In this document: positions 43,686 to 54,987 of the stretch, in pieces
Layout: each line of letters starts with the position of its first letter
How positions within the stretch are numbered: the first letter of the stretch is position 1
NCBI GenBank assembly: GCA_029255685.2
Contig: CM055311.2
Span: forward strand, 57,185,048 to 57,249,047
Length of the DNA: 64,000 nt
Direction: 5' to 3'
Source of the DNA: Silene conica
Lineage: Eukaryota; Streptophyta; Magnoliopsida; Caryophyllales; Caryophyllaceae
Program-made: the position numbers and the translations under genes
The notes under the pieces: model-generated
What the model was told of the DNA's origin: nothing
Databases searched by the model: none
The model's input: the letters and a program-made list of their open reading frames with translations, nothing else

Positions 43686-45005
43686 ATGGCTGGTGAAGAC
43701 CCAATGCCAAGTGCCAAGCTAGCACGTGAATCCTGGCTAAAAGCCTTCATGGACTCCATGAATCAGTCAACTAGACTGAGGAATGATGGGTCAAACTTCT
43801 CTGACTGGGAGGCAGCACTACGGAATGCTGCCATTGCTGACGGAAAGCTCAAGTTCTTAACTGAGCCCATTCCGCCACACCCAGGAACTGGAGCTAGAGC
43901 CAACGAAATTCGCGCTCATAGCGATTTCGTTATGGAAGCGGGTGCGATAAAGAACGTACTCATCTATGCAATGGAATCCAATTTGCAAAGACGCTTCATA
44001 ACCCATGGTGCAAACAAGATTTTCACCACGCTCACTAACGAATTCTCCAAGGCTCCGAGAATCGTTTCTTATGAGCATACCTGTCGCTTCTTTGAGGCGA
44101 AACTCCAGAAGGGCCAAGCTGTTAGCCCACATATTCTCAACATGATTGAGAATATCGAGAAAATGGAGTCCCTAAACTGCAAGATCAGTGAGAACATCAT
44201 CGTTGATCGCATGCTTCATTCGCTTCATGATGGGTTCGCCCTCTTTAGGGCCAACTACTACATGAACGACATGAAGAAGACTCCTCATGAGCTCCACTCC
44301 CTTCTCGTACAGACTGAGAAGGATCTAAAGTTGAGTGGGAGTCTGAAGCAGGATGTTCTCATGATCTCCAGTAAGGGAAAAGGTAAAGGGAAGGCTAAAG
44401 CTCAGGGCGACCTAGCAGTAGGTAAGCCCAGGTTCAAGAAACCAGGATTTGCTAAGAGCGGGCCAGGTGAGTCGAGTAACTCACAAGGCAAGACAAAGAG
44501 CAAGGATACAAGCATGGAATGTCACCATTGCCACAAGACTGGGCATTGGAGGCGCTCATGCCCCGTGTATCGTGAGGACATTAAGGCAGGCCGCGTTACT
44601 CCTGTTGGTATGTCTTCTTCTTCTTTTATTCACATGATTGAGATTAACCACGCAAGTTGCGGAACTTGGGTACTTGATACTGGTTGTGGTTCTCATCTAT
44701 GTAATCATGTGCAGGGCCTCCGAAACCAAGAACCCCTAATCAAGGGTGAGGTGGACCTGCGTGTCGGGAATGGAGCACGTGTGGCTGCAGTCTCGAAGGG
44801 AACATACGTAATCCAGCTTCCAAGTGGATTCGAGTTATTTTTATATAACTGTTATTATGTTCCTAGTTTGTCCAAAAACATTATTTCAGTTTCTGCACTT
44901 GACAAACTCGGCTTTTCATTTGTAATAGAGAATAATAGCTGTATTTTCTCCTTACACAATATGATTTATGGCAAGGCAGTTTCCATGAATGGATTTATGT
45001 TTTAG
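43686..45005 (+). CDS. Copia Gag-protease
   Basis: The 439-residue frame encodes Gag and the start of the polyprotein. Residues 1-220 form the copia Gag fold (for example DGSNFSDWEAALRNAA at 34-49). A basic linker follows, then a CCHC zinc knuckle CHHCHKTGHWRRSC (279-292) that binds element RNA, and then the aspartic protease with VLDTGCGSHLC (329-339), Asp331 being catalytic. The frame stops at 45003-45005, inside the region that should join protease to integrase. The downstream frame begins in the -1 register and is open across this point, so a one-base loss near 44995 is the simplest explanation. The start Met is preceded by a noncoding leader of 1.7 kb. Copies of Gag-protease could still be made. 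Confidence 0.92.
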   Translation: MAGEDPMPSAKLARESWLKAFMDSMNQSTRLRNDGSNFSDWEAALRNAAIADGKLKFLTEPIPPHPGTGARANEIRAHSDFVMEAGAIKNVLIYAMESNLQRRFITHGANKIFTTLTNEFSKAPRIVSYEHTCRFFEAKLQKGQAVSPHILNMIENIEKMESLNCKISENIIVDRMLHSLHDGFALFRANYYMNDMKKTPHELHSLLVQTEKDLKLSGSLKQDVLMISSKGKGKGKAKAQGDLAVGKPRFKKPGFAKSGPGESSNSQGKTKSKDTSMECHHCHKTGHWRRSCPVYREDIKAGRVTPVGMSSSSFIHMIEINHASCGTWVLDTGCGSHLCNHVQGLRNQEPLIKGEVDLRVGNGARVAAVSKGTYVIQLPSGFELFLYNCYYVPSLSKNIISVSALDKLGFSFVIENNSCIFSLHNMIYGKAVSMNGFMF

Positions 45006-45028
45006 ATCAAACCACCGAGATATTACAT

Positions 45029-47716
45029 GTGAATAATAAAAGAATAAAGGTAGGTGACAAAGATCAAACTTACCTATGGCATTGTCGTATGGGACACATA
45101 AATGAGAAACGCGTAAAACAGCTCATACAGAATGGAGCTATTTCGCCCTTTGATTTCGAATCATATGGCACGTGTGAATCATGTCTCATCGGCAAAATGA
45201 CTCGTATTTCCTTCAAAGGTGTTGGAATGCGCGCTGCCGACCTATTAGGACTCATACATACGGACGTATGTGGCCCTATGTCGATCAACGCACGAGAAGG
45301 CTATAGGTATTTCATCACTTTCACGGATGATTTGAGTAGATATGGCTATGTCTACTTGATGAAACATAAAAGTGAATCCTTTGACAAGTTCAAAGAATAC
45401 CAGAATCGGGTACAGAACCAGCTGGGTAGAAAGATTAAAGCACTACGTTCAGATCGTGGTGGTGAGTATCTTTCACACGAGTTTGATCAACACCTTAAAG
45501 ACTGTGGGATCGTGCTACAGTTGACTCCACCTGGAACACCACAATTAAATGGTGTGTCCGAACGGAGAAATCGAACTTTACTTGATATGGTTCGATCCAT
45601 GATGAGTCACACCGTTGTGCCTGATTCATTGTGGGGCTATGCTCTTTTGTCGGCCGCTCTAATACTTAACCGAAGTCCGTCTAAAGCTGTTGACAAGACT
45701 CCATTCGAGTTATGGAAGGGAACGGTCCCTAACTTGTCCTTTAATCGGGTTTGGGGCTGCGAGGCTTATGTCAAGTGGAGACACGAGGATAAGCTCGGCC
45801 CGCGATCGGTCAAGACATACTTTATAGGCTATCCAAAGGGAACGTTTGGTCATTACTTCTACTCGCCTACCGAACAACGTGTTTTTGTTGCGGCTAGTGC
45901 GACGTTCTTAGAGAAAGAATTTCTCGAGAACAAGTCGAGTAATAGAACCTTCGAGTTATCGGAGGTTCAAGAACCAACTACCGAGCAACCATTGGAGGAA
46001 ACAGTACCTTCAACCGAGGCTGCGGTAGATATCCCTGAGGAACCTAGGAGGTCAGGAAGAGTCTCTATTCCACCGGACAGATACATTGGTATGGTCGAGG
46101 AACACGATACAGATGACGTCTTACTCCTAGAGGGTAATGAACCCACAACCTATAAAGGTGCCATGACCAGTTCTGACTCAAAGCTATGGCTAGAAGCCAT
46201 GCAATCCGAGATGGACTCTATGTATGAGAACAACGTGTGGGATCTTGTGGACCTACCTGCAAAGGTACGTCCCCTTCAATGCAAATGGCTTTACAAGATA
46301 AAGCATGCCATGGAAGGACAACAAGATATCCACAAGGCTAGACTAGTTGCTAAAGGTTTAACTCAAGTGCCAGGCTTGCACTATGATGAGATCTTTGCAC
46401 CCGTAGTCATGCTACGTTCCATTCGGATTATCTTAGCGATCGCCGCATTTCATGACTATGAAATATGGCAAATGGACGTTAAAACCGCCTTCTTAAACGG
46501 TTATTTGGAGGAAGAGTTGTACATGGTACAACCCGAGGGTTTTATCGATCCAGCACATCCTAAGAAAGTTTGCAAGCTTAAGCGTTCCATCTATGGACTT
46601 AAGCAAGCATCGCGGAGTTGGAATCATCGCTTCGACCAAGTGATAAAAGAGAATGGGTTCATTCGATCAGTCGAGGAACCATGTCTCTATATCAAGTCGA
46701 GTGGGAGAAAGACTGTATTCCTAGTACTGTATGTCGATGACATACTCTTGATTGGGAATGACATACCTCTCTTATCTTCGGTTAAAGCATGGTTGAAAAA
46801 CCATTTCCAGATGAAAGATCTGGGAGAGGCACAAAGAATTTTGGGCATCCGTATCTACAGGGATAGATCACGACGGATGTTGTCTCTCAGTCAGGAATCT
46901 TATATAGAGAAGATTCTGGAGAGATTCAGCATGACGAACTCCAAGAAGGGGTTCCTTCCTATGACTCCTGGGCTTCACTTGAGCAAGACTCAAGAAGCTA
47001 AGTCAGTGGAAGAGAAAGAGCGCATGAGTCGGATTCCTTATGCTTCGGCAATAGGATCGATCATGTATGCCATGATATGCACACGTCCTGACGTTGCATA
47101 TGCATTGAGTATGACAAGTCGATTCCAAGCTCATCCAGGTGAACAACACTGGATGGCCGTGAAAAACATTCTTAAGTACCTACGGAGGACTAAAGATTGG
47201 GGATTGACTTTTGGAGGCGACTCGACGCTCTGCGCCACGGGTTACGCAGATGCTAGCTTCCAAACGGATCGAGATGACTCGAAATCTCAGTCTGGATTCG
47301 TTTTTACTCTTAATGGCGCTGCTGTCAGCTGGAAAAGTTCTAAACAGAGTGTTACAGCAGATTCTACGACTGAGTCCGAGTACTATGCCGCCTCGGAAGC
47401 AGCTAAGGAAGCAATATGGATGCGTCAATTCTTACAAGGACTATCAGTAGTGCCTAGTTCGAATGACCCAATCACCGTCTATTGTGACAATAGCGATGCC
47501 ATCTTCCAAGCTAAGGAGCATAAGTCTAGCAGCAAGGCTAGGCATGTACAACGGAAAGCTCATCTAATCAGAGATTACGTGGAGCAAAAGGAGATTTTTA
47601 TTGAAAAGATCGCTACGGATGACAACATAGCCGATCCTCTCACAAAAGCATTACCACGTGATAAGCATGAAGGGCACATTCATTCCATGGGAATTGGATG
47701 TGTTCCTAAGTTGTAG
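45029..47716 (+). CDS. Copia Pol: integrase, reverse transcriptase, RNase H
   Basis: The 895-residue frame is intact. It opens in the pre-integrase zinc-binding part (HCRMGH 18-23 and CESC 49-52). The integrase core follows with the D,D,E residues in HTDVCGPM (Asp79), SDRGGE (Asp142) and NGVSER (Glu178). Reverse transcriptase begins near 390, with VKTAFLNGYLEEELYMVQPE (484-503) and the YVDD catalytic box at 568-571. RNase H covers about 745-880, with GYADASFQ, TTESEYYAASEAAKEA and the final DNIADPLTKALP. This Met is probably not the native start, because the frame is open upstream and the protein is normally made as part of a Gag-Pol polyprotein. The gag frame upstream is in another register, so Pol may not be expressed from this copy. 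Confidence 0.93.
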   Translation: MNNKRIKVGDKDQTYLWHCRMGHINEKRVKQLIQNGAISPFDFESYGTCESCLIGKMTRISFKGVGMRAADLLGLIHTDVCGPMSINAREGYRYFITFTDDLSRYGYVYLMKHKSESFDKFKEYQNRVQNQLGRKIKALRSDRGGEYLSHEFDQHLKDCGIVLQLTPPGTPQLNGVSERRNRTLLDMVRSMMSHTVVPDSLWGYALLSAALILNRSPSKAVDKTPFELWKGTVPNLSFNRVWGCEAYVKWRHEDKLGPRSVKTYFIGYPKGTFGHYFYSPTEQRVFVAASATFLEKEFLENKSSNRTFELSEVQEPTTEQPLEETVPSTEAAVDIPEEPRRSGRVSIPPDRYIGMVEEHDTDDVLLLEGNEPTTYKGAMTSSDSKLWLEAMQSEMDSMYENNVWDLVDLPAKVRPLQCKWLYKIKHAMEGQQDIHKARLVAKGLTQVPGLHYDEIFAPVVMLRSIRIILAIAAFHDYEIWQMDVKTAFLNGYLEEELYMVQPEGFIDPAHPKKVCKLKRSIYGLKQASRSWNHRFDQVIKENGFIRSVEEPCLYIKSSGRKTVFLVLYVDDILLIGNDIPLLSSVKAWLKNHFQMKDLGEAQRILGIRIYRDRSRRMLSLSQESYIEKILERFSMTNSKKGFLPMTPGLHLSKTQEAKSVEEKERMSRIPYASAIGSIMYAMICTRPDVAYALSMTSRFQAHPGEQHWMAVKNILKYLRRTKDWGLTFGGDSTLCATGYADASFQTDRDDSKSQSGFVFTLNGAAVSWKSSKQSVTADSTTESEYYAASEAAKEAIWMRQFLQGLSVVPSSNDPITVYCDNSDAIFQAKEHKSSSKARHVQRKAHLIRDYVEQKEIFIEKIATDDNIADPLTKALPRDKHEGHIHSMGIGCVPKL

Positions 47717-48578
47717 TACTCTTTTATGAATTCATGTAATAATTCATTTTCTCGTGTACTCTATTCAACCTTATTGTTATGATATAAAATGTTTTGTTTC
47801 TCATGTGGAATTGTACGCCAATTTTGAACACCACAAAGTGAACTGATTAACATTACATCGTTTTGGTCCTTGATTACCCACTTGAGCTGATAACTCAGGT
47901 AATCATTTTGTGACGTTGGTTGATGGTGGGTTCAACGAGCCATAAGTCACGTGGATGACTGACCAATCACAAAGGCGAGTTATACGGATATCTCGTAGGA
48001 CACCCTGTGACATCGTTATGGAGTCCTAAATGTTTTATAACATTGGGTGCCAGGTCGTGGATAGGACCTCCATAGTGTTCCTTAGAGTCGAGTCTTTTGA
48101 CTTTCAACTGTTTCTTGAGATTAAGACAGATTTTGGGTAACTTTGGTTTCTTTCCCACGGTCACCGTAACAGGGGCCAAGAGGATTTTTTCTGGGTTATT
48201 TCATGCTGGGCGATATCGGCAGGATTCGAGTTGAGGGAAATATCCAAACCCTTATCAGGATTTTATCATTTCTCAGGGCCACTCGAGGAGTAGTAACTGA
48301 AATGCATGGCCATGCTCGAATACAGATTCGTTTTATCAGTTAAGTTACTCTCTAGTCGGGGAAACCACTCTTGATACGGATCGCTTGTGAGATACGACCT
48401 TTGCGAATGCGTATTTGCAAATTGTCTTGCATTGAGTGGGAGAAATTTTAAAAGGATATGAGATTCGGTTATCGCACCTACACTTGTACGGACAAGTGGG
48501 AGTTTGTTGGAGCTTGTGTCCTCCACATGTAGTGTGATAACGTCATTGCACATACCCTTGTACGGACAAGTGGGAGAT
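47717..48578 (+). other. 3' noncoding internal region of the young copia with duplicated PPT
   Basis: No gene is present. Near its end, TTGTACGGACAAGTGGGAG occurs twice: at about 48484-48502 followed by TTTGTTGGAGCTTGTGTCC, and at about 48559-48577 followed by the true LTR start TGTTGGGGCTGGTGTCC. The second AAGTGGGAGAT is the functional polypurine tract. Confidence 0.85.
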
Positions 48579-49566
48579 TGTTGGGGCTGGTGTCCTTGAC
48601 AATTAAGTACAATGACTTATTAAATCTCTTTAAGGATCACAAGGGCATACTTCTGTATTATTACCAGTTGATCCACGTTTATCAATAACGGTTGGCTTGC
48701 TAGATAAGTTTGACGTTATTGTCATACGGATGGCGGTGATCAACTGGTCCCTATACGTCACACCTATAGGACACGTTTGAGAGATGTGAAGGTATGAAAA
48801 TACAGTCACATTTATGCCGGATATGACTAAACAGTTAGTCAGAGGTGTTGACTAATAAATTAGTCAATAAGATGTTGAGATTATTATTTAATACGGATTA
48901 AATAATTTTAGCTAATACGGATTACAAGATTAATTCGTAAATTAAATAAACGGTTATATTTAATTAAATATAGTATTCGCGTATTAATATAAACAGTTAT
49001 ATTAATTTGGGTAATTATACAATATCGTATTTTGTCAGACCATTATTAATATATCGACTGTATTAATATCTGATAACATGTTACGATTTATAAATAAAAC
49101 CCGCGAACAACTTAAAGCTAAACGGGTCGAATCACGCATAGTTATAAGGTAAGAGTGGAAAAAGCCCACTCCTACCCTACCCGTTCGGCCGACCATGTGG
49201 TACTACATAAGGAGAGTTTTTCTCCTTATGTCAGTTACTGGTTGAATCACAATCTCAAGAATTAGGGTTTTGAGAATATCTTTTTCCAAAACTCAGATCT
49301 CACATCTAAAACCTCACAAAAGCTCTCCCCATATTGCAAGGCAATTGGAGAGTATTTTCTAGCACACGCGGCATCATCTCAATCAAGTCTTGGGTGCAAG
49401 TTATAGGAGGGAATTTACTTTAATTCCTGTTCTTAGGCCTTTTCAAGCAAGGACCCAAGGTTGTAATTCTTTTTCTTATCCTTTTTAATCTTATGACTAT
49501 AAACACAACTGTATTTTTCATTATAATCCTGCAAGTTTAGGGTGAATACATGCTTTATTCCCCACA
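48579..49566 (+). repeat. 3' LTR of the young copia
   Basis: Identical to 40999-41986 except one base noticed (AAGGTTGTAA against AAGGCTGTAA). Confidence 0.93.
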
Positions 49567-50096
49567 ATTTTATCTTGGGTGGAATAACTATATAAAGACT
49601 CAAGTATTATTCTAGGTTAATTAGAAGAGACAAAGATGTGAGAGATTTGAGAGCACAATAAGGAGGGTCAATTTGTGAGGTTCCTTCTGAAGAAGAAAAC
49701 TCAGTTTGTCTCAGGGCTCTATTATTGGTGTTCGTCTGTCTCGTTTGTCTTTGAAGATTGGAGGAGTTTGTTTAGATCTTGGTTGGCCTCAAGATAATTT
49801 ATCCTCCGTCTTATTTGGGGTAGTCTTTTCTTTTGTCTCTTTGAGACTACCATATCTGTTGGTAGAATAGGGTATACTTTTGGCTCATATTGAGCGCGTG
49901 TGTACCGGTCTACTGTTGTACTATTTTCTCCATTTTAGTGAAGTTTGATCTCCTTGAAGGGTGGCCGTAGCCAGTTATTTTACTGGTGAACCACGTAATT
50001 CCTTGTGTCAACTTTATTTACATTCGTTATTTATTGTTCTTATCACCTTATCAATTAACTATTTGGGTAACGGGACGCCTCCGTTACAACACCCTT

Positions 50097-51571
50097 AATC
50101 TGCAAGACATATATTTTACCAGCTTCATGATAAATGGTGTAATGTGAGTGGATGAGGTATGTAGCTAAGTGGTTTAACCTATTGATATCTAGGAAGGTTA
50201 AACGGTCTCGTCACTCTATGATTTATGTATACCTTGTGAGATATGTCAATGCTCCACGTTTAATTACGTTAACTAATTTTGCTCTGTGTATTTTATAAAA
50301 CATGAGTTGGTTCTATTATATGATTAAGAACATGAAATGATTTAAATTGTCACTTATGACATGCAAGTGGCTGATTGTCTACACTGGTGGAAATAGGCTG
50401 AGTTTGAGTTAAAATTTCAAGGGCACGTAAGTGTTGGCTATTCTGGTCTGTTTTACTGCACAACATGATTCTATCAATCTTATTAATTTAGTCTTGTACG
50501 GGATATATGTACATGTATTCATTGATTTGCCGGAGTCTAGGTGTTCCAATCTTCATTCAAGCTTGACATGTATGGTGACTAATTATGTATTGGTAATTAT
50601 TGAGAAGTTGTTATGGTGAAGGTTATTGAATGTATAGTAGTATCCATATGTTATGAGCCACCGATTATGTTTTACTGTGAGCATCTGGCTAGCCCGTAGA
50701 TGGAAATTGTCTTGCAATATATGAATATTGATATTAGTGTGGTTGTGTAGCAAATGAGCACGAGTATTTCTGGGTTGAGGATCTTTATAATGCTTGTTTA
50801 AGACTGAAGCCGAGTATACGGGTTACTGGGGATTGATATTTAGGATTGTGTAGGATTTGTAGTACATTTTCTTTTATCGTTCTCTTTGACCTTACTTGTG
50901 GGTGAGTAGCTTAAAGATCATACTTTAAGTGCTGAGCGCGGTTCTGTGAACCTTGACGATATTGATACTGATATTGAGATGGGGTTTGAGATTGGGTGCT
51001 ATTACTGAGTTATGGGGCCTTTGTGCCAAGTTATGTTTATGGTCTAGAGTGACCATGGTTATTGAGTTATATTGTATGAGTCCGAGATCGATATTGAGAT
51101 GGATATAGGGTTCCGCGGGTTATTCCGCCAGTTCACTCACCCCTTGTATTTGGTCTTAGGTTCGACGATGAGAATATGATACTTGATTACTTGAAGTAAG
51201 ATTGTAGGAGATAATGAAATGAGTAAGATAGAGTAATGAGCTGGAATTCTATAATAGGACGTAACCATGTTTTAAGGAGGACAGGATTGTAAAATCTCAA
51301 TGATTTTATGATATGGCTAGTTGTTATGACATGGCTAATTGATATGTCGTGATTAATTGTATATATTGGATAACCCTGCTGCTTCTGTTATGCACTATAT
51401 CGTGTTTCGGGGGTATGTTAAACTTTGGGGACAAAGTTTTATTAAGGGGGATGGAATGTAACATCTCATGGTTCTTAAATGTTACTTGTGATTGTTCATG
51501 CTTGCTGCGTGTTTCTTTACCGTTACGGGGTGGTGAAGTTCGGGACGAAGTTCATTTTAAGGGGGGAAGAT
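50097..51571 (+). other. Noncoding internal remnant of the gypsy element with three PPT-like signals
   Basis: No gag or pol is recognised. Three purine-rich boxes each followed by a TGTAA-type start occur: TTAAGGAGGACAGGATTGTA (51271-51290), TTAAGGGGGATGGAATGTAA (51442-51461) and TTAAGGGGGGAAGATTGTAA (51557-51576). Only the third starts the LTR found elsewhere. Confidence 0.6.
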
Positions 51572-54191
51572 TGTAATACCTCGTACTTTTTATATTGTTA
51601 TAATTCATAAACATTTATATCAAGAGATTTGAACGTTATATTCGATAATAATTAATTTATCGAATAAGTGACGATATATTTTATATTGTTTTTCTTATTG
51701 TGTCAAGTATGCGAATTACGGGATAATCGTGTAGCACTCCGTATTTTATTTTAATGTTTATTAATTATATTGATAATTAATTTATACTTCGATAATTAAT
51801 TTATCGAATAAAGGTTTTTTATATTTTTTTTTGGTTGCGACTTATGACCGAGAATTAGTGTTTTGGGTTCTCGGGATGCGTGATGAACTTGGGCTTACGA
51901 TTAATGGGGGATGGGTGATGTTATACCGTGTTAAGCACAAACATGAAAACAAAGATAATAAACTAAAACTTACAAACCCTAGTGATACTTACACCCATCG
52001 ACAAATCTCAAAACCCTAGCCCTCCTTCACGTTACTGCCTACAACCCTTCCTGCCCTTTCTGAAAAAAAATAAATAAAGAAACTCCCTAACCCAGCAAGA
52101 AGAACACGACAACCATTGCATCACCTCGCCTCAGCACGCCTCACGTTCGTAATGACGCGATGAAGTTCGTAAGTCTTTACACCCTTCTATAAGTTATTCG
52201 ACTAAGTAGCGTGTTAGGTGTTAAATTTGCAGTATGAGTAACATGCTTTCGTGTTTAAACCACCATAACGTGTTCACCAGGACGCAAAGATGTCAATAGT
52301 TTAAACGTTTTAATGCTCTGTTTTGGTCCTTTCTGCGTGTCGCGTTTGTGGTCTCTTGTTGTTTGTTGTTGGGTTCAATTCGGAGTATGAGTTGTGCTCT
52401 ATGATAGTAGGATGTTGGTAGGTCAGGTGGGTAGTGTTGGGGTGGTGTGTGGTGGTCGGGAAATTGTGTTGACGGATTGGTTAAGGGCGTGATAAGGCTG
52501 GGCGGAAACAGGGGTTCAAGGCTGCGTGTTCAGCAGTGGGTTTTGGGGGTTGGTTATCGTGTTGGTTCTGGGGATCGAGGACTCACCTTTTCCTCATATG
52601 GGACCACCGTGGGTCAGTGGTGACCACGGTGGTGGCCAGTGGGGCTTTTGGGCACGGTGGAGAGAGAGGGAGCGCGAGAAAAGAGGGAGGGTTGAAGGTG
52701 GTTGCTGAAAGTAGAGAGGACTGTGAGGGTGCAGGCTGTTTTGGGTTGTCGTGGTGGTAGCTGTGGTGGCCCATGGTGGTGTACAAGGCATGGACGTGGT
52801 AGTCGGTAGTGCGTAGGTTAGTTTAGGACAGTTGGTGGTGGTTGTGGGTGGCTTGGTCGGCGGTGGTGACGCGGTGAAGTAGGCTGGTCGTGGGTTTTGT
52901 AAGGTATTTTGGGAGGGGCTGTTGTGTACGTCTTTAGCAAGGAGTAGTTAGTGGCATTGTCTTTGCTAGCTATTATTATCCTTATTCCTATTATTATTAT
53001 TATTATTATGATTATTATTATTAATCTTATTTAATTGTTATTAGTTTATGTTTATCATTGTTAGCATATTATTATTATTATCATTCGTGTTAATGGTATT
53101 ATTATTGTTAATATTAACATTATTAGTGATATGTTTATTATTACTAATATCTATGTTATTGTTATTATTATTATCATTTTGTTGTTAATAATTGATTATT
53201 AGAATATGGTAACTTGTTAATAATGTTTTGTGGTTAGTAATGTATTTGAGTATGAGTAGTTTCGCGATTTTATATGGTGACGATTATTTATATGTGATTA
53301 AGATTAATAAATGAGAACATGATCAATAATTTTGTGGTATTGTCTTTTTGGGACGAGGTTGCTATTTCGGGAAAGTTTCTATTATAGGGAACTTTCCACT
53401 TTTAGAAAGTTACCATGTTTCGAATCCTTACTGTTCTAGGACGGGGGTTAATAACTGTTATATAATATATGTTAGGTGACGGTTTTCCGCGTGGAATATT
53501 TCTAGCAGCTGTTCGATTGTCATTCTACAATTTGAGGTAGGGGATATATTATGATTCATGTTATGACATGAAATGTGTAAGTGATGCTTATTACGAGATT
53601 GATATAATTGTTTATTACTGTACTGTGGATTGTATTATTATTGTTGATCACTGTGGAGATTGGGAGTTGTGAAATGGGTCTTGTGATATGGGTCTTGTGA
53701 TATGGGACTTGTGATATGGCCATGGAAGGTGTGGTGTGATGGAAGGTGTGGTGTGATGGAGGTGAAGTGGATGATTGGGTCTTGTGATGTGGAGATGGAG
53801 GAGGATGCATTTTTTTTTACTGTTGTTTATGTCTTACATATCTTTCTACTCAACCTCGCGGTTGACCCTGTGTATTCGTGTGACACCTGTGATGATCCGT
53901 GATGGGGAGCAGTTTGACAGGAAAGATGATGCTGTGGGAGCAGGGGATGGCGTGAGCACTTGGATGGACCGACTTAGATGTAGATCACATGCTATGTAGT
54001 TATCAGTTGCACTTTAGTTCTGTTGTGTAGTTTTCTTTGTAACAGCAAAGTTTAAATTTTATCAGTTTTTACATAAGGTATTTTGGTTTGATTTACTTTG
54101 CTATTCACTACCTCGGATATTCCGAGATGGTAATAGCTCAATTTACTGAGGATGTCTTGCTAAAGGCTCCTTAATAAATCGGGGTGTTACA
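51572..54191 (+). repeat. 3' LTR of the gypsy remnant
   Basis: It starts TGTAATACCTCGTACTTTTT, identical to 40732 for 35 bp, and ends ATCGGGGTGTTACA. It contains a G-rich stretch (52380-52920) and an ATT microsatellite. The open frames at 52526-52791 and 53556-53999 are composition-driven. Confidence 0.85.
52968..53180. repeat. ATT/TTA microsatellite-like tract
   Basis: Imperfect runs of TTATTATTATTATTA and derivatives lie within the gypsy LTR. Confidence 0.85.
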
Positions 54192-54196
54192 TTTTC

Positions 54197-54987
54197 AATT
54201 ATGATATAACTTAATATATTTGAGTACTTCATAAATAAACTACGCTGATTTTTAAATAATATATGCTTCTAATTAAAACTAATTTTATTGTATATGAGTT
54301 TTTTCTATAAATCTTAGTAAAGATGTAAATATTTTTTTCAATTTTAAAAAATGTATAAATGAATTTAAAACAACATTTTGGTGACATTCCACTTAAAAAT
54401 AAATGAAGGATTAAGTTTCATTTTTGAAAAAATTTAAAAGGTCAATCGACACAAATCAAACTTAATTTTACAATTGAACAAACTAGTTTTAGACCCGTGC
54501 ATGAGAATGCACGGACTGATTTTAAAATTCTAATATTTAGAGTATGGTAATTAGTTTGAATATTTAGAGGTAGTATTGTCGTGATGATAGAATTATAATA
54601 ATAACTTTACAAATTAAGCCTCACAAAAGTCACAATTAGAAGAGGACGCGATTTAATATTCAACATTTTAATTAAATTAAAAATCTAATGTATTAGTAAA
54701 AGTACCATTTGTAATCATTTAGATAATTTCATAACTTATACATTAATATACATTAGATAGTTTCATTGCTCAACCAAAAAAATATTTAAATAATTTTGAT
54801 CTTATTTTAATGTAGTGAATTTAACTATTTTGAAAAAATCAACTAAAAAACCGATGCAAAATCGAATATATATATTTAAATCATAACACGGTTTTAATAT
54901 TACAATTAAAAAATAGTAAGCGCAAGGAGAAATATTTTAAGTTAACATGAATTAATTCTTTTTATTTGTCATTTGATATATTGTTAA
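54197..54987. other. AT-rich region with a Helitron-type end
   Basis: No gene is recognised. A minus-strand Helitron-type 3' end is at 54483-54514: CCGTGCAT and ATGCACGG form the stem, and the terminus reads CTAG. Confidence 0.5.

Larger units (their letters stand above)
40999..49566 (+). mobile_element. Full-length, nearly intact Ty1/copia retrotransposon
   Basis: Its 988-bp LTRs (40999-41986 and 48579-49566) differ by one base as far as I could align by eye (C at about 41882, T at about 49462). The TSD is ATTTT on both sides. It has a perfect Met-tRNA PBS, a gag-protease frame, a 895-codon integrase-RT-RNase H frame and a PPT. The only coding defect I see is the shift between the two frames near 44995. 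Near-identical LTRs mean recent insertion. Confidence 0.95.
40831..50091 (+). mobile_element. Copia solo LTR, split by the young copia
   Basis: It starts TGTTGAGAATTTATGCC, ends CGCCTCCGTTACAACA, and has a perfect TSD CCCTT (40826-40830 and 50092-50096). Without the nested element it is about 690 bp. It carries the GGCCGTAGCC and GGTGAACCACGTAATTCC blocks common in plant copia LTRs. Confidence 0.85.
40732..54191 (+). mobile_element. Ty3/gypsy remnant holding two nested copia insertions
   Basis: The outer ends are TGTAATACCTCGTACTTTTT at 40732 and GGGGTGTTACA at 54191, with a perfect TSD TTTTC (40727-40731 and 54192-54196). The first 35 bp of the 5' LTR remain at the left and a full 3' LTR of 2.6 kb (51572-54191) at the right. 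Only noncoding internal sequence survives; gag and pol are gone. Confidence 0.85.

Noticed and set aside
44985..45010. Programmed -1 frameshift between copia gag-PR and pol
   Set aside because: No standard slippery heptamer is visible; a one-base loss explains it more simply. Kept only as a point to check against siblings.
52526..52791. Overlapping G-rich ORFs on both strands
   Set aside because: They lie in a GGT/GTGG-rich stretch of the gypsy 3' LTR; reading frames are open on both strands because of composition.
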